64,000 bases of DNA from the NCBI GenBank assembly GCA_011109175.1, contig RDEW01000025.1, forward strand, positions 217,990-281,989. The letters are read 5' to 3'. Source of the DNA: Dicyema japonicum. Lineage: Eukaryota; Dicyemida; Rhombozoa; Dicyemidae. This document shows, in pieces, positions 43,195-55,620 of the stretch; position 1 is the first letter of the stretch; each line of letters starts with the position of its first letter. Made by a program: the position numbers and the translations under genes. A model generated the notes under the pieces. The model ran no database searches, was not told the DNA's origin, and was given only the letters and a program-made list of their open reading frames with translations.

Positions 43195-43450
43195 AGGTCA
43201 CAGCAAATTTCGCAATGGACAACTACTTCGCGCACACAGGAGCCGGATACCGCGGAAGGCCAGGAACGACACTTTCGACTATCTCGAATGAAAAGCTATC
43301 GGCGGTTGGTATGAGACTAACTTCGGCAGACGACCTGGACTACCTAAGTGAACTGGACCGCAACAGAGGAATCATGTCGTAGTTGACTGAGAGATGATTA
43401 GGAATACGGACAAGGAAAACTTAACTAATTTTGTTTTCTGGAGTGCTTTT
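43195..43450 (+). mobile_element. APE-type LINE C-terminal fragment
   Basis: The plus frame reads NFAMDNYFAHTGAGYRGRPG and TTLSTISNEKLSAVGMRLTS, then ADDLDYLSELDRNRG. It is closely related at DNA level to 16664-16905, including 'cgttggtatgaga'-like and 'gagtgcttttaataataata' ends. Both copies end at the same point, as expected for the 3' end of one LINE family. Confidence 0.8.
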
Positions 43451-44839
43451 TAATAATAATAAATAATCATCAGCCTTTCCTTCAATCGAGTCATTATAAA
43501 TGAATCGATTATAATATAATCCCAGTTTTTCTGAAATAAACAATTTGTTGCATTGGAGTCTCCCACAAATCAACACTATTTTCTTTAGTTCAGTGAATCA
43601 ATCTTCCACAACCAGTAACACTCATCAAGATAAATAGAGCCTGAAATAATCCACTTTTTTATTTCCATCTTTTTTCCAAATTGTGTTCATGAATAAACCA
43701 GAGGAACTAAATGATGTTGTGAGTCCTTTTATAATAACTAAACAAAATAAAATGGTAATAATACTGCACTTTACAAAAATCCACATTAGCTATAGTTCCT
43801 CTCAGTCAAGACATACAGTTTATTTGAGTAAAGAACGTTGAATGCTAAGAATTATTCTTCACTTCTGTTTTCTTTTTGTTGGGTGAGTCCTTTTGTAGAC
43901 GATCCGGTTCCACAGTGATAAATACACTGATGATAGCGTCACTCGTCAAGCCGTGTAACCTTCAGTAGGAAAGCACAGCAGCGGGATTCAAACATGAGGC
44001 CATCAGACATCATTACACTGCACAACTCGGTTAATACTAAGAATGATTAATTTTCTAGAAATTATAATAATCATATCACTAAAGAAAACTCATTTAATGA
44101 ACCATCCACGTCTTTTGATATGCAATATGTCACGAGCCAAGTTAACAATATTTTGAACTTTGACAAAATTGTTGGACAGTTTGCTACGAGTGACAGGATC
44201 TTTGGAGGGATGGTCAAACTTTTGTAGGCGAGAGAAGGATTAGTCCCATAATCTTTCTATATACGAACCTTTAAGTGATTATAAATTGAATACAATATCT
44301 CCAATGTTTTATTCATATTTTGATCGATGCCCTCCCATTTTCCTATTCCTTCTTTTATAATAAAAAGTATTCAAATCAATAATCGGAAAATAAAATTTGA
44401 ACTCATCTTTTGTAAAATAAAAGACAAAAAACTTTACTAAATGTTTCAGGTTGTCTTGACCGTCTGACTACGTTACTTCATTTCCTCGTATATAGTCTGT
44501 CTTGTTTCCTTCAAGAATTTTATTCAGACTTAGGGAGTTTTCCAAATACCTTTAATAAATTTGTAGAACTCGTTATGTTGATAAAGAAACTTTACTAAGT
44601 TTTCCTGATCCACACATCAACACTGTTTTGATTATTATATTAAAAAGCACTTTCACAGAACCAAGGAACAGTATAATAACTAAGGTCCCGTTTGTGCCAC
44701 ATGTTTCAAAATTTGTTTCACTCTCCATCGGCCTCTGCTTTGAGCATCTGTTCGTAAATTTCACACACGAGGTTTGGATTGATATTTAAATATTATTTTT
44801 TATTTTCGTACGCAACACGATTTATTTAACAATAAAATA
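43451..44839. other. No firm gene
   Basis: Spacer with short frames only. A sequence at 43960-44040 has a degenerate tRNA B-box-like motif on the minus strand, but no cloverleaf could be built. Confidence 0.3.
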
Positions 44840-47250
44840 TTATTTATTACAATAACAGGGAAAGCGGCTGCTGACATTACGTAGTAAGCGTTTCCGCGGA
44901 CCGTTTCCCGCACGTCTTTCCCCACGATTTCCTTCAGGAAAGAGGCTGTGATACTTCCCGCAGTACCAGACGTTTCAATTGCCACCGGTGCAAAACGAAA
45001 GGGATTTACAATTTCGCCATATTTTTTAATCTTGATTTTCTCTACCAGATCGGCTGCCAATCCAGCAGACTGCGCGAGCTGAGCATCATAAACTTTGAAA
45101 AAGAATCTACAACAGTGCAGTCCCATACGGGCGATTTCCCTCGGTGAACGGAAAGATTTTTAACCCATCCGATCTTTTCCCGCATCCGCGGTCCAACCCC
45201 ACAGGCTCCAGCACTGCCGGGAACCTGAAGCCCTTTGGCATCGACGATCCCTCCACAACGACATTGGTGTTCGACGCATACATCAACTCCCAGGCGCTGT
45301 ACGATCCCAATCCGAATACAGTCATGGTCCAAAAGGGTACCCAGGGAGTAACAAAGGAGTGCATTTAGCCATGCTCCGCTCCCATGGTTGGCGGCGGACA
45401 TGAGGCATCCAAGACGATGCTGGTCGGCCTCAGACTTTAGCACATCGAAGATATTCTTGGAGTAGATCTCATCCCATTTTCGTTACCTCGAAAGATCGTT
45501 CGGTGTATCCAAACCAGTTTCACACCATTCGCGACGAGCTTCGTCGAAGACTTTTTCCCAAGAAAGTCCGGTTGGAAAACGTAGGATATCTTGGACCAAA
45601 AAGATATCTTGGACCGCTTGAGAGCGATGACATATATGCTGGAAAGGCGATCTCCAACGCTGAATTGAGACCCTTGCCTCCGAGGCGTGTAGGAAGCTTG
45701 CATTGATTCCAACTCGGCACGTCAAAGTGGATGTTTAGAAACAATTCGACTGATTTTCTCAATGTCCTATCCAGTGAAAGGAGGATGTCACGATGTTTGA
45801 AGCAGGAAGAACAACTGAGAGTGTATAGAAGTTTGGGTAAGCCGATGCTATTCTTCAAAAGGAAGAACGCTGTATGAGCATTGAGTAAGGAGAGTTTCTC
45901 CGTAACTCTAGAGAGTTCATCTTCCTTTGTTAGTAGATGGCTCCGCAGTTCCTTTTCGTCAAGTGGACACCCTAGAAAGTATGTCCGCTTCCTGGGTACA
46001 ACAGTAATTCCAGGTAGTACCAAGAAAAAAGACTCGACCACGTTGATAAAATCACTCTCTGAGTATGTGATATTTATTAGCTTCGATTTCTTTATATTTA
46101 TCTCAATTCCGCGGTTTCGTAGTGCCGACACGGCCTGTGACAGAACGTCAAGAACTTATTTTCACGGCCCTTCAATCGTGGCGTCATCAAGATACCAGAG
46201 GTTTAGTTCTGTGTTGATAGAGCGGACAATTTTATCGATGGCCAGAGCGAAGAGAAGTGGACCAAGTGGGTCCCCTTGTTGGACTCTAGTCTCCGAACAA
46301 ATAATCTTGTTCCCGAAAACCAGTGAAGAGTTGGTTCCGTATGCGAGGTAGACGAGTGGAATAAGTTCCGGGGCTCGTTTGCCTGTAGTTTCGAAATTTG
46401 ATCCCTCCGGAGTGAATTGAAGGCGTTGCATAATGTCAGGTTGACCCCAATTTGTGGGTTTTGTTAGTCTTTCTGTCCAAGAAAACACCTCGCACCATGC
46501 GCATCCGTTCCTTGCACCGATCCCCAGTTGGAGGGTGAAAATTTTTCAGATATTCTCTGACAGACAAAACTGCATGCGATTTTCATTGTCAGTCTTCTGA
46601 AATAGTTGCTGACCTCGATGGGCGGACCCCGCCTTTGAGTTTTTTGAAGGCCAGTAGATGTGCACTGAAAAGAAGCTCCCTTGCGTGAGGAGGAATATCT
46701 CCGTTCAAAATACGCATAACGAGTTTTGCAATTGATTTGACAAGGTTGCAGTCAGCTTCTGCGGTATCCCCCGCCGTAAAATCCTTGATGTGACTTGGCC
46801 GCAAGCCATCGAAACTTCCACTGCCACTCGCCGCAAACGACGAAATGCAGCGTCGCACTTCGCCTTCAGTGACGATCGTCCTTGGCACATTATCCGGAAG
46901 CACGAAGAAGCGGTAGTCTGCCATGAGACATGGATTTATCGTCCAGTAGTTCAAGCACTTCAAGCGTCGCGGTCATAACAGTATCGTCGCTGGCAACGAC
47001 ACGCAACGCCGCTCAGATGTCGCCTTCAAATAGTTTACGATTTACTCTCTCCAGTTTGTCTAGGTCATTCGAAGAAACCGTAGGATTTGCATATGGATGT
47101 TTTAGTTTCAGGACTTCCGTTTTGGTAGAGAATGCTTATGGAAAACCTAAATGTTCTGCATTTTTTAGGAAAGGGAGTTCCCAAGTGTCGTACTTTATCC
47201 TGTGTTCCGCTTATCTTTTTTTGAGTCGATAAATGGAATTCCAAGTGCCA
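44840..47250 (-). mobile_element. Family W element, most complete copy
   Basis: Reading down the minus strand: VNRKLFEGDIRAALRVVASD (~47030), SFDGLRPSHIKDFTAGDTAE (~46800), TRVQQGDPLGPLLFALAID (~46260), and LNLWYLDDATIEG (~46175), the RT active site. Next come GIEINIKKSKLINITYSESD, YFLGCPLDEKEL, WNQCKLPTRLGGKGLNSALE (~45680), HGSGAWLNALLCYSLGTLLD (~45370), and the Cys motif VDVCVEHQCRCGGIVDAKGL (~45250). Last are LEPVGLDRGCGKRSDG, YGEIVNPFRFAPVAIETSG and DVRETVRGNA. The order is RT, Cys motif, then a nuclease-like domain with RPDG/WD.T/K..KY/ET motifs. Several frameshifts break it, but most motifs survive. Confidence 0.88.
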
Positions 47251-48711
47251 TCGGGGCGAAACTGAGGAGAATAGATAATAAATATATAAAAATCAAAATT
47301 AAAAAAATAAGGGATCAAGGAGTTAGTTAGTTTGTTGATCTTTGGAATAAGTTTTATTAAAAAATGTTTAGTGTGTCGTTTCTAACGTAGTGGTAAATAA
47401 ATAATGGCAAATCTCCATTATGGACTCCTAAAATTTAGCACTCAGAATAAAGATTATTGTTATATGCATGCAATCCAAACTACAGCTTTTGTTCTTCTTG
47501 GATGTAAATTTGATTTCGCAAAGTTACCCAAAAATTTTGTATCACATAAAATTTAAACTCAATTGTTCATTCCATCCATCTACCTACTGTATAAACACAA
47601 GCAGAGATGCTTCCTCGTTAGCTTGGTTTCTCGATGAACACAAGATGGAAATAGCAAGGGCGATAAAGGGAACCGGGATCGCATAACTAGAACGGTCACT
47701 GTTACCATTTTTCTTGGTGTTTCATGGGTGTATTTAAATAAAATATAAACAGGGTACATCTGTTACAAGGAGAACACCTCAATTTGCCTCATGGATGTTC
47801 GTTGTTTCATATTAGAGATATAAATTGTACGTGTAAACCCAAAAGGATCTTCGTGTTCCAGGGTTTTTATGATGTTTCTGAGATTCATGTCGGAGTAATG
47901 AGAGTCACTGTTATCCTTTCGCATAATAAGTTGAACTAGGGAGATTACTTTCGAGCAAAATATTGGGGATCTATACCCCTGTTTTTAACCTGTAATACTT
48001 AGGAAACATTAGATATGCAATACAGATGTCTATTTAGTTCAATATCTTCCGTGTTTTTAAAGTTCTGCATGACTTTATCCACGTTTTCGGCCAAACCAGG
48101 ATTTGAGGAGTTTCAACGTCGGGTTAATTGTCTATAGCTTTAACTAATTCCTTGATTATAATACTAATAGAGCATAACCGTAAAGGAGCATTGGTTCTTA
48201 ATCATTAGAGTACCCAATTTTTGTCTCCACCAGAAGACAGGACACATGGGTCATAATATGTTAGAATACAATGTTTCAATATCTTCAAGTCTAACAAATT
48301 GTCAATTCTACCTCCGTAAACGACAACTAATTTTCTGTGAATAAACTCACACAGAACATTACCAGAATCTGAAAATGTAAAAAACAGCGACCCTAAGCAA
48401 AACAGGTCGTTCGTTCAACAACATCACAGCTAATTTTAAAGTCAGAATATAAGAATTCGCAGAATGTGTCCCATCCCTAAGGAATAAATCTCTGTCTTTC
48501 TCGGAGAACAGTGTGCAAGGTTATCAAGGCTAAAATGGCAAACGAACGAGGGGGTTTTATGTGTGAGATATAACCACGTGGAAAAGAGCTGATACACAGC
48601 ACCGTGTTATTCCTCATTCCTGGCGGAACCTACGAAAATCATCACGTGGACCTCATAAGTATTTTTGAGTCACAACTGCAGTAAGGAACTAAGAAGTTAT
48701 AAATTTGTTCC
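47251..48711. other. Unresolved region
   Basis: A 72-codon plus frame at 47468-47686 and scattered short frames; no domain recognised. Confidence 0.3.
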
Positions 48712-50010
48712 ATGGCCATAAAAAGACTCTACCCGCTGATTCTCCTGGGCCGTTACCCCGGATATGGTTTCGCTAGAGTGCTGATTAGGACAGTGGGAAT
48801 CTCGTCCATCCATTCATGCGCGTCATCAATTAAATTAAGAGTATTTGGCTACCTTAAGAGACTCATAGTTACTCCTGCCATTTACTCGTGCTTAAGTGAA
48901 TCTCTTCACACTGACATTCAGGGCACTGGGGAAATCACACGCGTCATAACCGTCAACGGCTATCGAGTTTACTTTGGTTGTTTAATGCCTTACCCTCTAT
49001 ATCAAGCAACATCAAGCTATCACAACAGAAATAGAGAATATAGGCTCAACCTATAGAGCCATTCCTTCTACAAGGTAAAGATCTATTTTGCCGACTTCCC
49101 TTATCAGCGTTTATCTATTCACCAGAGCCGCTAACTTGGAGACCTGTGCGGTTATTGGTACGACCCAAGTGACTTTAAACTGTTACAGGAGTTTATGAAA
49201 CGACTCACATGCATCGGACACGGCAGAAACTTTTATCCTTTGCGGATAAGGTCTCTATGACCAACAACTTCTCTCTAGCTTGCTAAACCATTTCTAGAGA
49301 AATCGACCCTTTAAAGGAAAAAACAACTTTCCCCGAATGCCTTCCGTCTTTGACAAAAGCGTCACGCATAAACAGCCAGCTCAGGTTCGGGGATATTAAC
49401 CCATTTCCTTTCGCACTTTGGCTTAAACAGCTATTTCAAATGACTTTCAACGTGCTTTGGACACTAACTATGTCCAACTAATGTTCACATAAAACCCTTC
49501 TCTACATAGGCCTCAAAGATCCCATTTGAGTAATTGCTACTAACACCAAGATCTGTACTGGAGCAACTCCACAGTACTCACATGGCTTTCTGCGCTACCT
49601 CCACGCTCTAGCAAGTAACACTTATATTGCCACAACGGCCCGGTATAGATCAGACGCTACAGCGCCATCCATTTTCAAGGCCTGTTAATTTGACTGGTTA
49701 GTTATTACACACTCTTTAGACGCTTCCAACTACTAAGGCCACTTTCCTGTTGTCATAATCAACTGACACTTTTTATGGTATCATGTGTGCGTATAATTAA
49801 GCAACTTAACCAGGCGTTTAATTCATCCCACAACGCAGTCATGATTATTATAATTGGCCCACTTGGTACCCTTATTTTACGTATGACTACACTCAGGTTA
49901 GTCACACTTTTCACACGTTTAGTGTTTGAGAATAGTTTCACCCGCATAAGCACAAATCCTCTAATCATTTGCTTTAACATATGAAACTAGTCTCGAGCGC
50001 CGGCTATCCT
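48712..50010 (+). other. Coding-like but unidentified region
   Basis: A 114-codon plus frame (48712-49056) reads ESLHTDIQGTGEITRVITVN. A following frame reads RINSQLRFGDINPFPFALWL and, further on, LRYLHALASNTYIATTARYR and SDATAPSIFKAC. Frequent indels suggest a decayed gene or mobile element of a family I cannot name. A search with these segments would decide. Confidence 0.3.
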
Positions 50011-50257
50011 AAGAGAAATGTCGGAGAGAAACAGCTAGAATTTCGCCACTGACCCATCTTCGACAATCGATTTGGACGTCAGAATTGCGATAGACTTTCA
50101 CCAGTATTTCCATTGACTTTATCTTAACCAGGTATTGCTAGAAATTTTTCGTGTTTTAACGCACCTGAAACAAGAATACCACTGGGGGTGAACAATGAAC
50201 GCATTCTGTGCTACCTGGGGGTCGACTATGGACACGTAGGAGAGGAAGAATTCATAA

Positions 50258-50373
50258 NNNNNNNNNNNNNNNNNNNNNNNNNNNNNNNNNNNNNNNNNNN
50301 NNNNNNNNNNNNNNNNNNNNNNNNNNNNNNNNNNNNNNNNNNNNNNNNNNNNNNNNNNNNNNNNNNNNNNNNN
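50258..50373. other. Assembly gap (116 N)
   Basis: A run of 116 N bases. The sequence to its right begins the upstream part of a LINE RT fragment. Confidence 0.99.
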
Positions 50374-50454
50374 GAATTTTCTAAAACACCTTGTAATGTT
50401 GCAATCATTTCGATTGCGTCAATTTTTAATTTATCTTCGAGCATGGACGTCATC

Positions 50455-51500
50455 CCATGCAAATGGAAAAACTTATAATACCAATCCTTAAACCAAAAAA
50501 CCGAAAACCTTACCTTCTTCCTACTGTCCAATTTCATTAACGTGCGCATTATCGCGCATAATGGAGAATTCGTACTCTAAAAAATTAAACCCCATTTGCC
50601 CGACTGCCACTTATCAACATGGTTTCAAATGTGAGCGTTCAACTACGACACATTTGACTTTACTGTCTCAATTTATATCAGATTGGGTTCAACGTACCGA
50701 AACGCCATCTACGGACAATAGTGGTTTCCTTGGATATCCAAAAGGCGTTCGATTCTGTCTCGAGAACATTACTCACGAAGGTTTTTGGCACCACCATTCA
50801 GACGGATTTGAAAAGATGATAGCCTATTTTCTCTCCGGAAGAAGAGGACGTGTCTGTATAGGCCAGGCAAGATCGAGGTCCCGTCACCTACCAAATGGCG
50901 TCCCTCAAGGATCACCTTCTTCGGCGTTATTCAACTTATTCCTCAACGATTTACCCTGCCTTGGAGGACCAGATTCAATGCTTCTCACTAATGCTGACGA
51001 CCTAATCATCGCTAGCAGGAACAAATACGTAGGTACACCAAAATCAGACCTTCAGTCACATATTGACGACCTGGGAGCCTGGTTGAGTTGAATCGTCTCT
51101 CCATATCCAGGGATAAATCAACGTATATAATCTTCACCAGGACAGAAAAGAAAAACATACAGTGGTTTTGAACATTTATGGAGATCCTTACCACTACAGA
51201 GTCGTCCAACTATCCTGGGAGTGACATTTGACCCTTTGATGACATTTGCTCAACATGTGAAGAACGTTATGACAAAGGGTCTCAGGTAACTTAATTAATA
51301 AAAAACCGCTCTTGAAGTCCAGGCCATCACAGGAATGCGCCCTCGTCGTGTTCAATCAACTCCTAAAACCGACGATTGAGTATGCTTGTGCCTCATGGGC
51401 CTATAAAGCTTCGACATCAAATTTACTCAAATCAATTCCCTAATTGGCAAGCTAGCACGTCTAACGAATCAACCCCCCGATCTTTTCTCCCAAACAGCTA
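50455..51500 (+). mobile_element. Jockey/CR1-like LINE RT remnant
   Basis: The plus strand reads KKPKTLPSSYCPISLTCALS (RT finger, SYRPISLT-like), TYQHGFKCERSTTTHLTLLS, ANGVPQGS-type palm (LPNGVPQGSPSSALFNLFLN, then DLP), and TNADDLIIAS, where YADD has become NADD. Downstream, ILGVTFDPLMTFAQHVKNVM is the LGV..D..L.F..H....K post-RT segment. The first catalytic segment is frameshifted. The motif set is that of Jockey/I/CR1-type elements. Confidence 0.85.
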
Positions 51501-52369
51501 GCTAGGTCCAAAGATTAGTAGAAACAAGCGTGTTCATCACCACATGAAATATTACGCAGATTTTTTTACCTTTCCAAAAATCGGCGGATTCGAGGAGTTT
51601 TACTGTATACTGCTAATAATAATTAAGAACAGTCAGGCTAATTAATCTGAGGCAATTATTCTAAGGTAATGTTCTTGACTGTCGTTTTTTTTTCTTGTGT
51701 GTGTGCGAGTCCCAGATGACAAAATTTACCATATTTATTTGAAACATTAAGGACTTGGTAGAAAAAAACAAATTTAAGCAAATCGTTAATGAAATAAATC
51801 TATGATATTCTGGCGTTATTGGCTCGTGCACGTATGAGTTTATCAGACTAATCAGAAGGCTTGTGGAAGAGCGCCAAAATGAGACAATGTTTCTCGGAAC
51901 ATTGGGCTGGCGATGAGAGGTAACTCCCATTGAGTGTCAATGCCTGCAGTCTTGGATTAGAAGCGCAATCTCGTCCAGGGCGATGGGGTCTAGGAAGCGG
52001 AATTGTTATCATTCGAGGCAATGTCAACTGTCTTTTGACAGCTGGTGCCTTTTCTCACATTTAATAATTATGATTTCCAGAAAAATATGTTAAAAATGAA
52101 TTATACGCATTTTTGTAATTTTCCATATTTTTGAGATCATGTCAATTAATGAGAACTTATATTTGCGAAGCAACATGTTGGTGGGAATCAATAGTAAGAA
52201 TTTTAGTTGAAACCAAAATTTATCATGATTTTAAAAAATATATGAAAACTTTAGGAATATGTGGCAATTTGCTAGTAGAACACTGAGAATAAGCGGGAAA
52301 TCGTTCGTTTTCCCAAGAAGCTAGGATTTCTGAGCCGCGACGCACGTGAGTCTCAGTGGCTTTACAATT
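51501..52369. other. No firm gene
   Basis: An 89-codon minus frame (51661-51930) has no recognised domain. Confidence 0.3.
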
Positions 52370-52465
52370 GATCATCCGAGTCATAGGGAAGCCGTCTGAC
52401 TGCGTGGTATTCCCTAAAGATTGCGAGCAAATTCGTTCAAACAGCCTGCAGCTTGCGGAATTTTT
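52370..52465 (-). mobile_element. Family W extreme C-terminal fragment
   Basis: DNA resembles 14040-14120 ('gactgcgtggtattccct...gattgcgagcaaattcgttcaaacagcc'), encoding the decayed LFERI...L.GN tail on the minus strand. Confidence 0.6.
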
Positions 52466-52807
52466 CTTGTTGATGCTGATTATTTAGTCCGTTCACAGAG
52501 AATAAAAGAAAATAATAAAAAGTATAAATAATAATTTTTTGATTTTAATCAGGTTTTAAAATAAATAAAAATTCTGTTATATACTAGTATTTTTTTAAAT
52601 TCAAAATTACCTGGTAATTGAAAAGGATTTTTAATGAAATATTTCTGTAATTTTTGCCTAATAATTTATTAATTTTATTTATTTAATATTTTATTTAAGT
52701 TAATTTTTAATTAAAAATTAATGGTAAACCAAATAAATTTAAATTCAATAAATAAATTTCAACGACTATTCAATCAGGTTAAATATCAAATTAGGTTAAT
52801 TTTTAGA
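52466..52807. promoter_or_regulatory. Very AT-rich 5' flank of the choline transporter gene
   Basis: About 340 bp, almost all A/T, directly upstream of the transporter start. It probably contains the promoter, but no specific element can be named. Confidence 0.3.
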
Positions 52808-54562
52808 ATGATTGACGCACTTGGGACATCAGCTGCTGCTATATTTTTTGTTGGTAATAACTGTATATGGACTTGTAATTTCAATTAAAAATCGATTGAA
52901 AGGAAGTATGTCTCCTGATGAACTTATGGTTGGTAAAAGAGACATTGGATTGATTATTGGCACTTTTACAATGACCGGTAAGCTGTTTAAGTGAATATTC
53001 AAGCTACCTGGGTTGGTGGTGGTTATCTTAGTGGTACAGCTGAGCAAATTTTTAAAGAAGGGGCAGGACTCGTGTGGCTTCAGGCTCCAATAGGATATGC
53101 ATCGAGTCTTCTAATTGGTACCTTTATTACGTCTCATCGTAGCTGGACTTTTTTTCGCTAAAAATTCCGTCAAAAGAAATTCCTAACTTTGATGGATCCA
53201 TTCCAAGCAATCTATGGGACAGCAATCAGTTCACTTCTCACACTTCCAGCCTTGACTGGAGAACTGTTGTGGAGTTCTGCAGTCCTTCTGGTCCTTGGTT
53301 AGCCAACATTCAACTTTATTACAGCCTCGTCGTTAAAGATAATAACAGGAATGAACCAGACAGTTTCCGTGATGGTATCCGCCGTAACAACAGTTTTATT
53401 TACGGTGTTTGGAGGAATATATGCCGTGTCGTACACTGACGCATTGCAGTTGGTGATAATAACGATTGGATTGGTAATTTTTTATAATGCTTAATCAAAA
53501 ATTAGACATTTATAATATTCAATTACCCATTGTTTTTAGTCTCTCGCCGCTCCCTTCGCCATGCACAGTCCACATAGACTCCCATCCGATCAGTTGAAGA
53601 ACGTGGACTACTTTGGCGTCGTCAAAAAACAGGACGTGGTACAATTTGTTGATTTATACATAACGTATATTTTTGGGGGACTCCCCTGGCAGGTGAAGTC
53701 TAGTCCGATTCATCTCTAGGCGTTGTTTCAGAGAGTCTTTCAAGCAAATCTCCGCGAATTGCAAGTCTCGTGGCATCAGTGTCGGGTATAATATGTGTGC
53801 TCTTGTCCGTCCCTTCTATTTTCATTGGAGTAGCCGCCAAAAATACAAGTGAAGACCTCGGCGATTATTTATAGATTGGGAGGAGGTCAACATCACTTCA
53901 ACAAAGATGACACTAACTTTACGATAATGAATCCATCCGACGCTCTCCCTTTGACAATCGCTTACTTGACTCCTCCTGTGATTAAGTTCATTGGGATAGG
54001 GGCTATTGTAGCTGCCACGATATCCTCGATCTCCTCATCATTCTTAGCCGCAGGGTCTCTAATAACCAAGAACATGTATAATGCAATACTGCGACCAAAA
54101 GTAATAATATCGTCACTAATACACAAGGCTAACAACTTTGAGCTACGGATTGCGCAAATTGTCACCACTTTGGGAGTTGCAGGGATCGTTTCAGTCGTCA
54201 GCATATTCAGTACCTCCGTTTATATTTTGTTTGGTCTCTGTTCCGACTTGATATATATTTTGTTATTCCCCCAACTAGTTCTCCTTGTGTACACTGACTT
54301 TAACAACTCCTATGGCGTATTGGCCGGCTATTTCTCAGCTCTGATTGTGAGAGTGGCGTCCGATAAGGACATCAGGAATATATTTAATGATAAACACGTG
54401 TACCCTGTGTTTCCCTACAAAACTGTTAGCATGCTAGTAAATCTTGTGATGACAGTATCCGTGTCTTACCTGACTAGGTACTTGATTGTGAAAAAACGAA
54501 TAATTCCTGACGTCTTAAATTTTACAAGAAAGCAACCCCAAAATCCTTTAAAGAGCTATTAG
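52808..54562 (+). CDS. SLC5A7: High-affinity choline transporter-like (SLC5A7 family), seven exons with tiny introns
   Basis: SLC5A7 proteins are Na+-coupled choline symporters of the plasma membrane that feed acetylcholine synthesis. From ATG 52808, conserved family segments appear in order: [173 protein letters not shown] and FPYKTVSML. Introns are 52978-53003 (26 bp), 53118-53142 (25), 53298-53324 (27), 53474-53539 (66), 53693-53719 (27) and 53849-53882 (34). Three one-base frame breaks lie in homopolymers (T6 at 52844, A5 at 53160, T3 at 53738). Each is cured by one base, suggesting read errors or an early pseudogene. Alignment supports the splice joins. The C-terminus is shorter than in vertebrates. 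Confidence 0.88.
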
Positions 54563-54750
54563 TGAGGATCCCCCAAAATTATGACTGGTTAATTACTATA
54601 TTTGGGCAATAAAGTTTTCGATATATTATGTCACGGTCCGTTGGCGGTCACCGGTCGATTTTTTTCAATTTTAGCAAATCTCCAGTCTTCTTTTTGATCT
54701 GTAAATAATAAATTTAACCTTTTTTTAAATCTTCAGCTCCTTTGTATGTA
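54563..54750. other. 3' flank of the choline transporter gene
   Basis: 'caataaag' at ~54606 contains AATAAA, about 45 bp past the stop, and may serve as the polyadenylation signal. Confidence 0.45.
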
Positions 54751-55070
54751 ATTAGGACGACAGAATGGCGAAGGCGTTACCTCTGATAATCGCCATTTCG
54801 AGACTCTCAACCAGAGTCCCTCCCGTGGCTCTCACCTTTTTGAGGCGAATTTGCTTCCAATGCTGTGGAGAAAGGCGTCCGTCTTCGCGCCTACAGTTCC
54901 AGTTGTCTCCACAGCAATGGGGGCGAAATGGTAATGGTCTCCGAGGGATTCGTAATTATGGATCTTCTTGACCTCCGCCTAGTCGCTGCGTCTCCAGGAG
55001 AGTGCGTCGCCGTCAGCAATCTGGCTCCTGAGAAGGTGTCCACACGTTGCGTCCCAATTTATCTTTATTT
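54751..55070 (-). mobile_element. Family W C-terminal fragment
   Basis: The minus strand reads AEVKKIHNYESLGDHYHFAP, then IAVETTGTVGAKTDAFLHSI and GSKFASKR, then EPREGLWLRVSKWRLSEV. This is the K..KY..FxPIAVET..G...FL..IG..RE..WL signature. Only the 3' end remains. Confidence 0.8.
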
Positions 55071-55245
55071 TATAATAATAAAAATAACAAATAAATTATC
55101 CTTCGACAGGGATAGACAAAATTACACAGATTTAAGTCTATATTGGTAATTATAATTTTGTCTATTTATGACACATTTCTAAGTCTATCCCTAACATTTC
55201 CTAGGTATAATTTTTTGATATAAAATTTCATTTTTAACTGAAAAA
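55071..55245. other. AT-rich spacer with an inverted repeat
   Basis: 'gggatagacaaaattaca' and '...taattttgtctatttatga' around 55109-55170 form an imperfect inverted repeat around 'cagatttaagtctatattgg'. 'tttctaagtctatccctaac' then echoes 'gggatagac'. It may be a small TIR-type remnant. Confidence 0.3.
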
Positions 55246-55620
55246 TGTGAAAAATATATATCTTGATATTTTTAGCCATTATTGTAGTGATCGGCGGTTT
55301 TGTCACAACATCCGCTTTGACTGGCATAAATTGCAATGTCTAGTGACATCAGTAATTTCTGTTTTCGAATCATTATACGTTTCTTAATAAGTCAAGTTAT
55401 GCTCCTAATATTAGGAAAACCCAACGTATACCGGAATAGTTTGTTTTCAGTTCTACCTAATCCGATGAAAAAAAGCGTAAAATCAAATTATGTGCTAAAT
55501 AGTAAACAAATTAGACCAACAATCAAAAAAACTTTATCCACCTCAAATATTAACAATTTAGCGAGTCGACGATATCTTGATCTTGATGATCGATCCAGAT
55601 CTTCTGTAAAAATTCCGTAA
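55246..55620 (+). CDS. Candidate single-pass membrane protein, C-terminal exons
   Basis: One frame encodes a hydrophobic segment (ILIFLAIIVVIGGFVTTSAL, then TGINCN). A later frame encodes a basic, Ser/Asn-rich tail (LLPNPMKKSVKSNYVLNSKQ, then IRPTIKKTLSTSNINNLAS, ending DDRSRSSVKIP at 55620). GT..AG segments of ~54 bp and 25 bp (one ending 'tttgttttcag') would join them in frame via SSYAPNIRKTQ. The start is not visible. This would be a transmembrane helix with a ~60-residue cytoplasmic tail. No family is recognised; the splice model is inferred from composition only. Confidence 0.38.

Noticed and set aside
43960-44040. tRNA-like B box on the minus strand ('gtttgaatccc')
   Set aside because: No acceptor stem, A box or cloverleaf can be formed from the flanks.
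45881-46351. 156-codon plus-strand frame
   Set aside because: Antisense to the family W RT core with QQGDPLGP and WYLDD.
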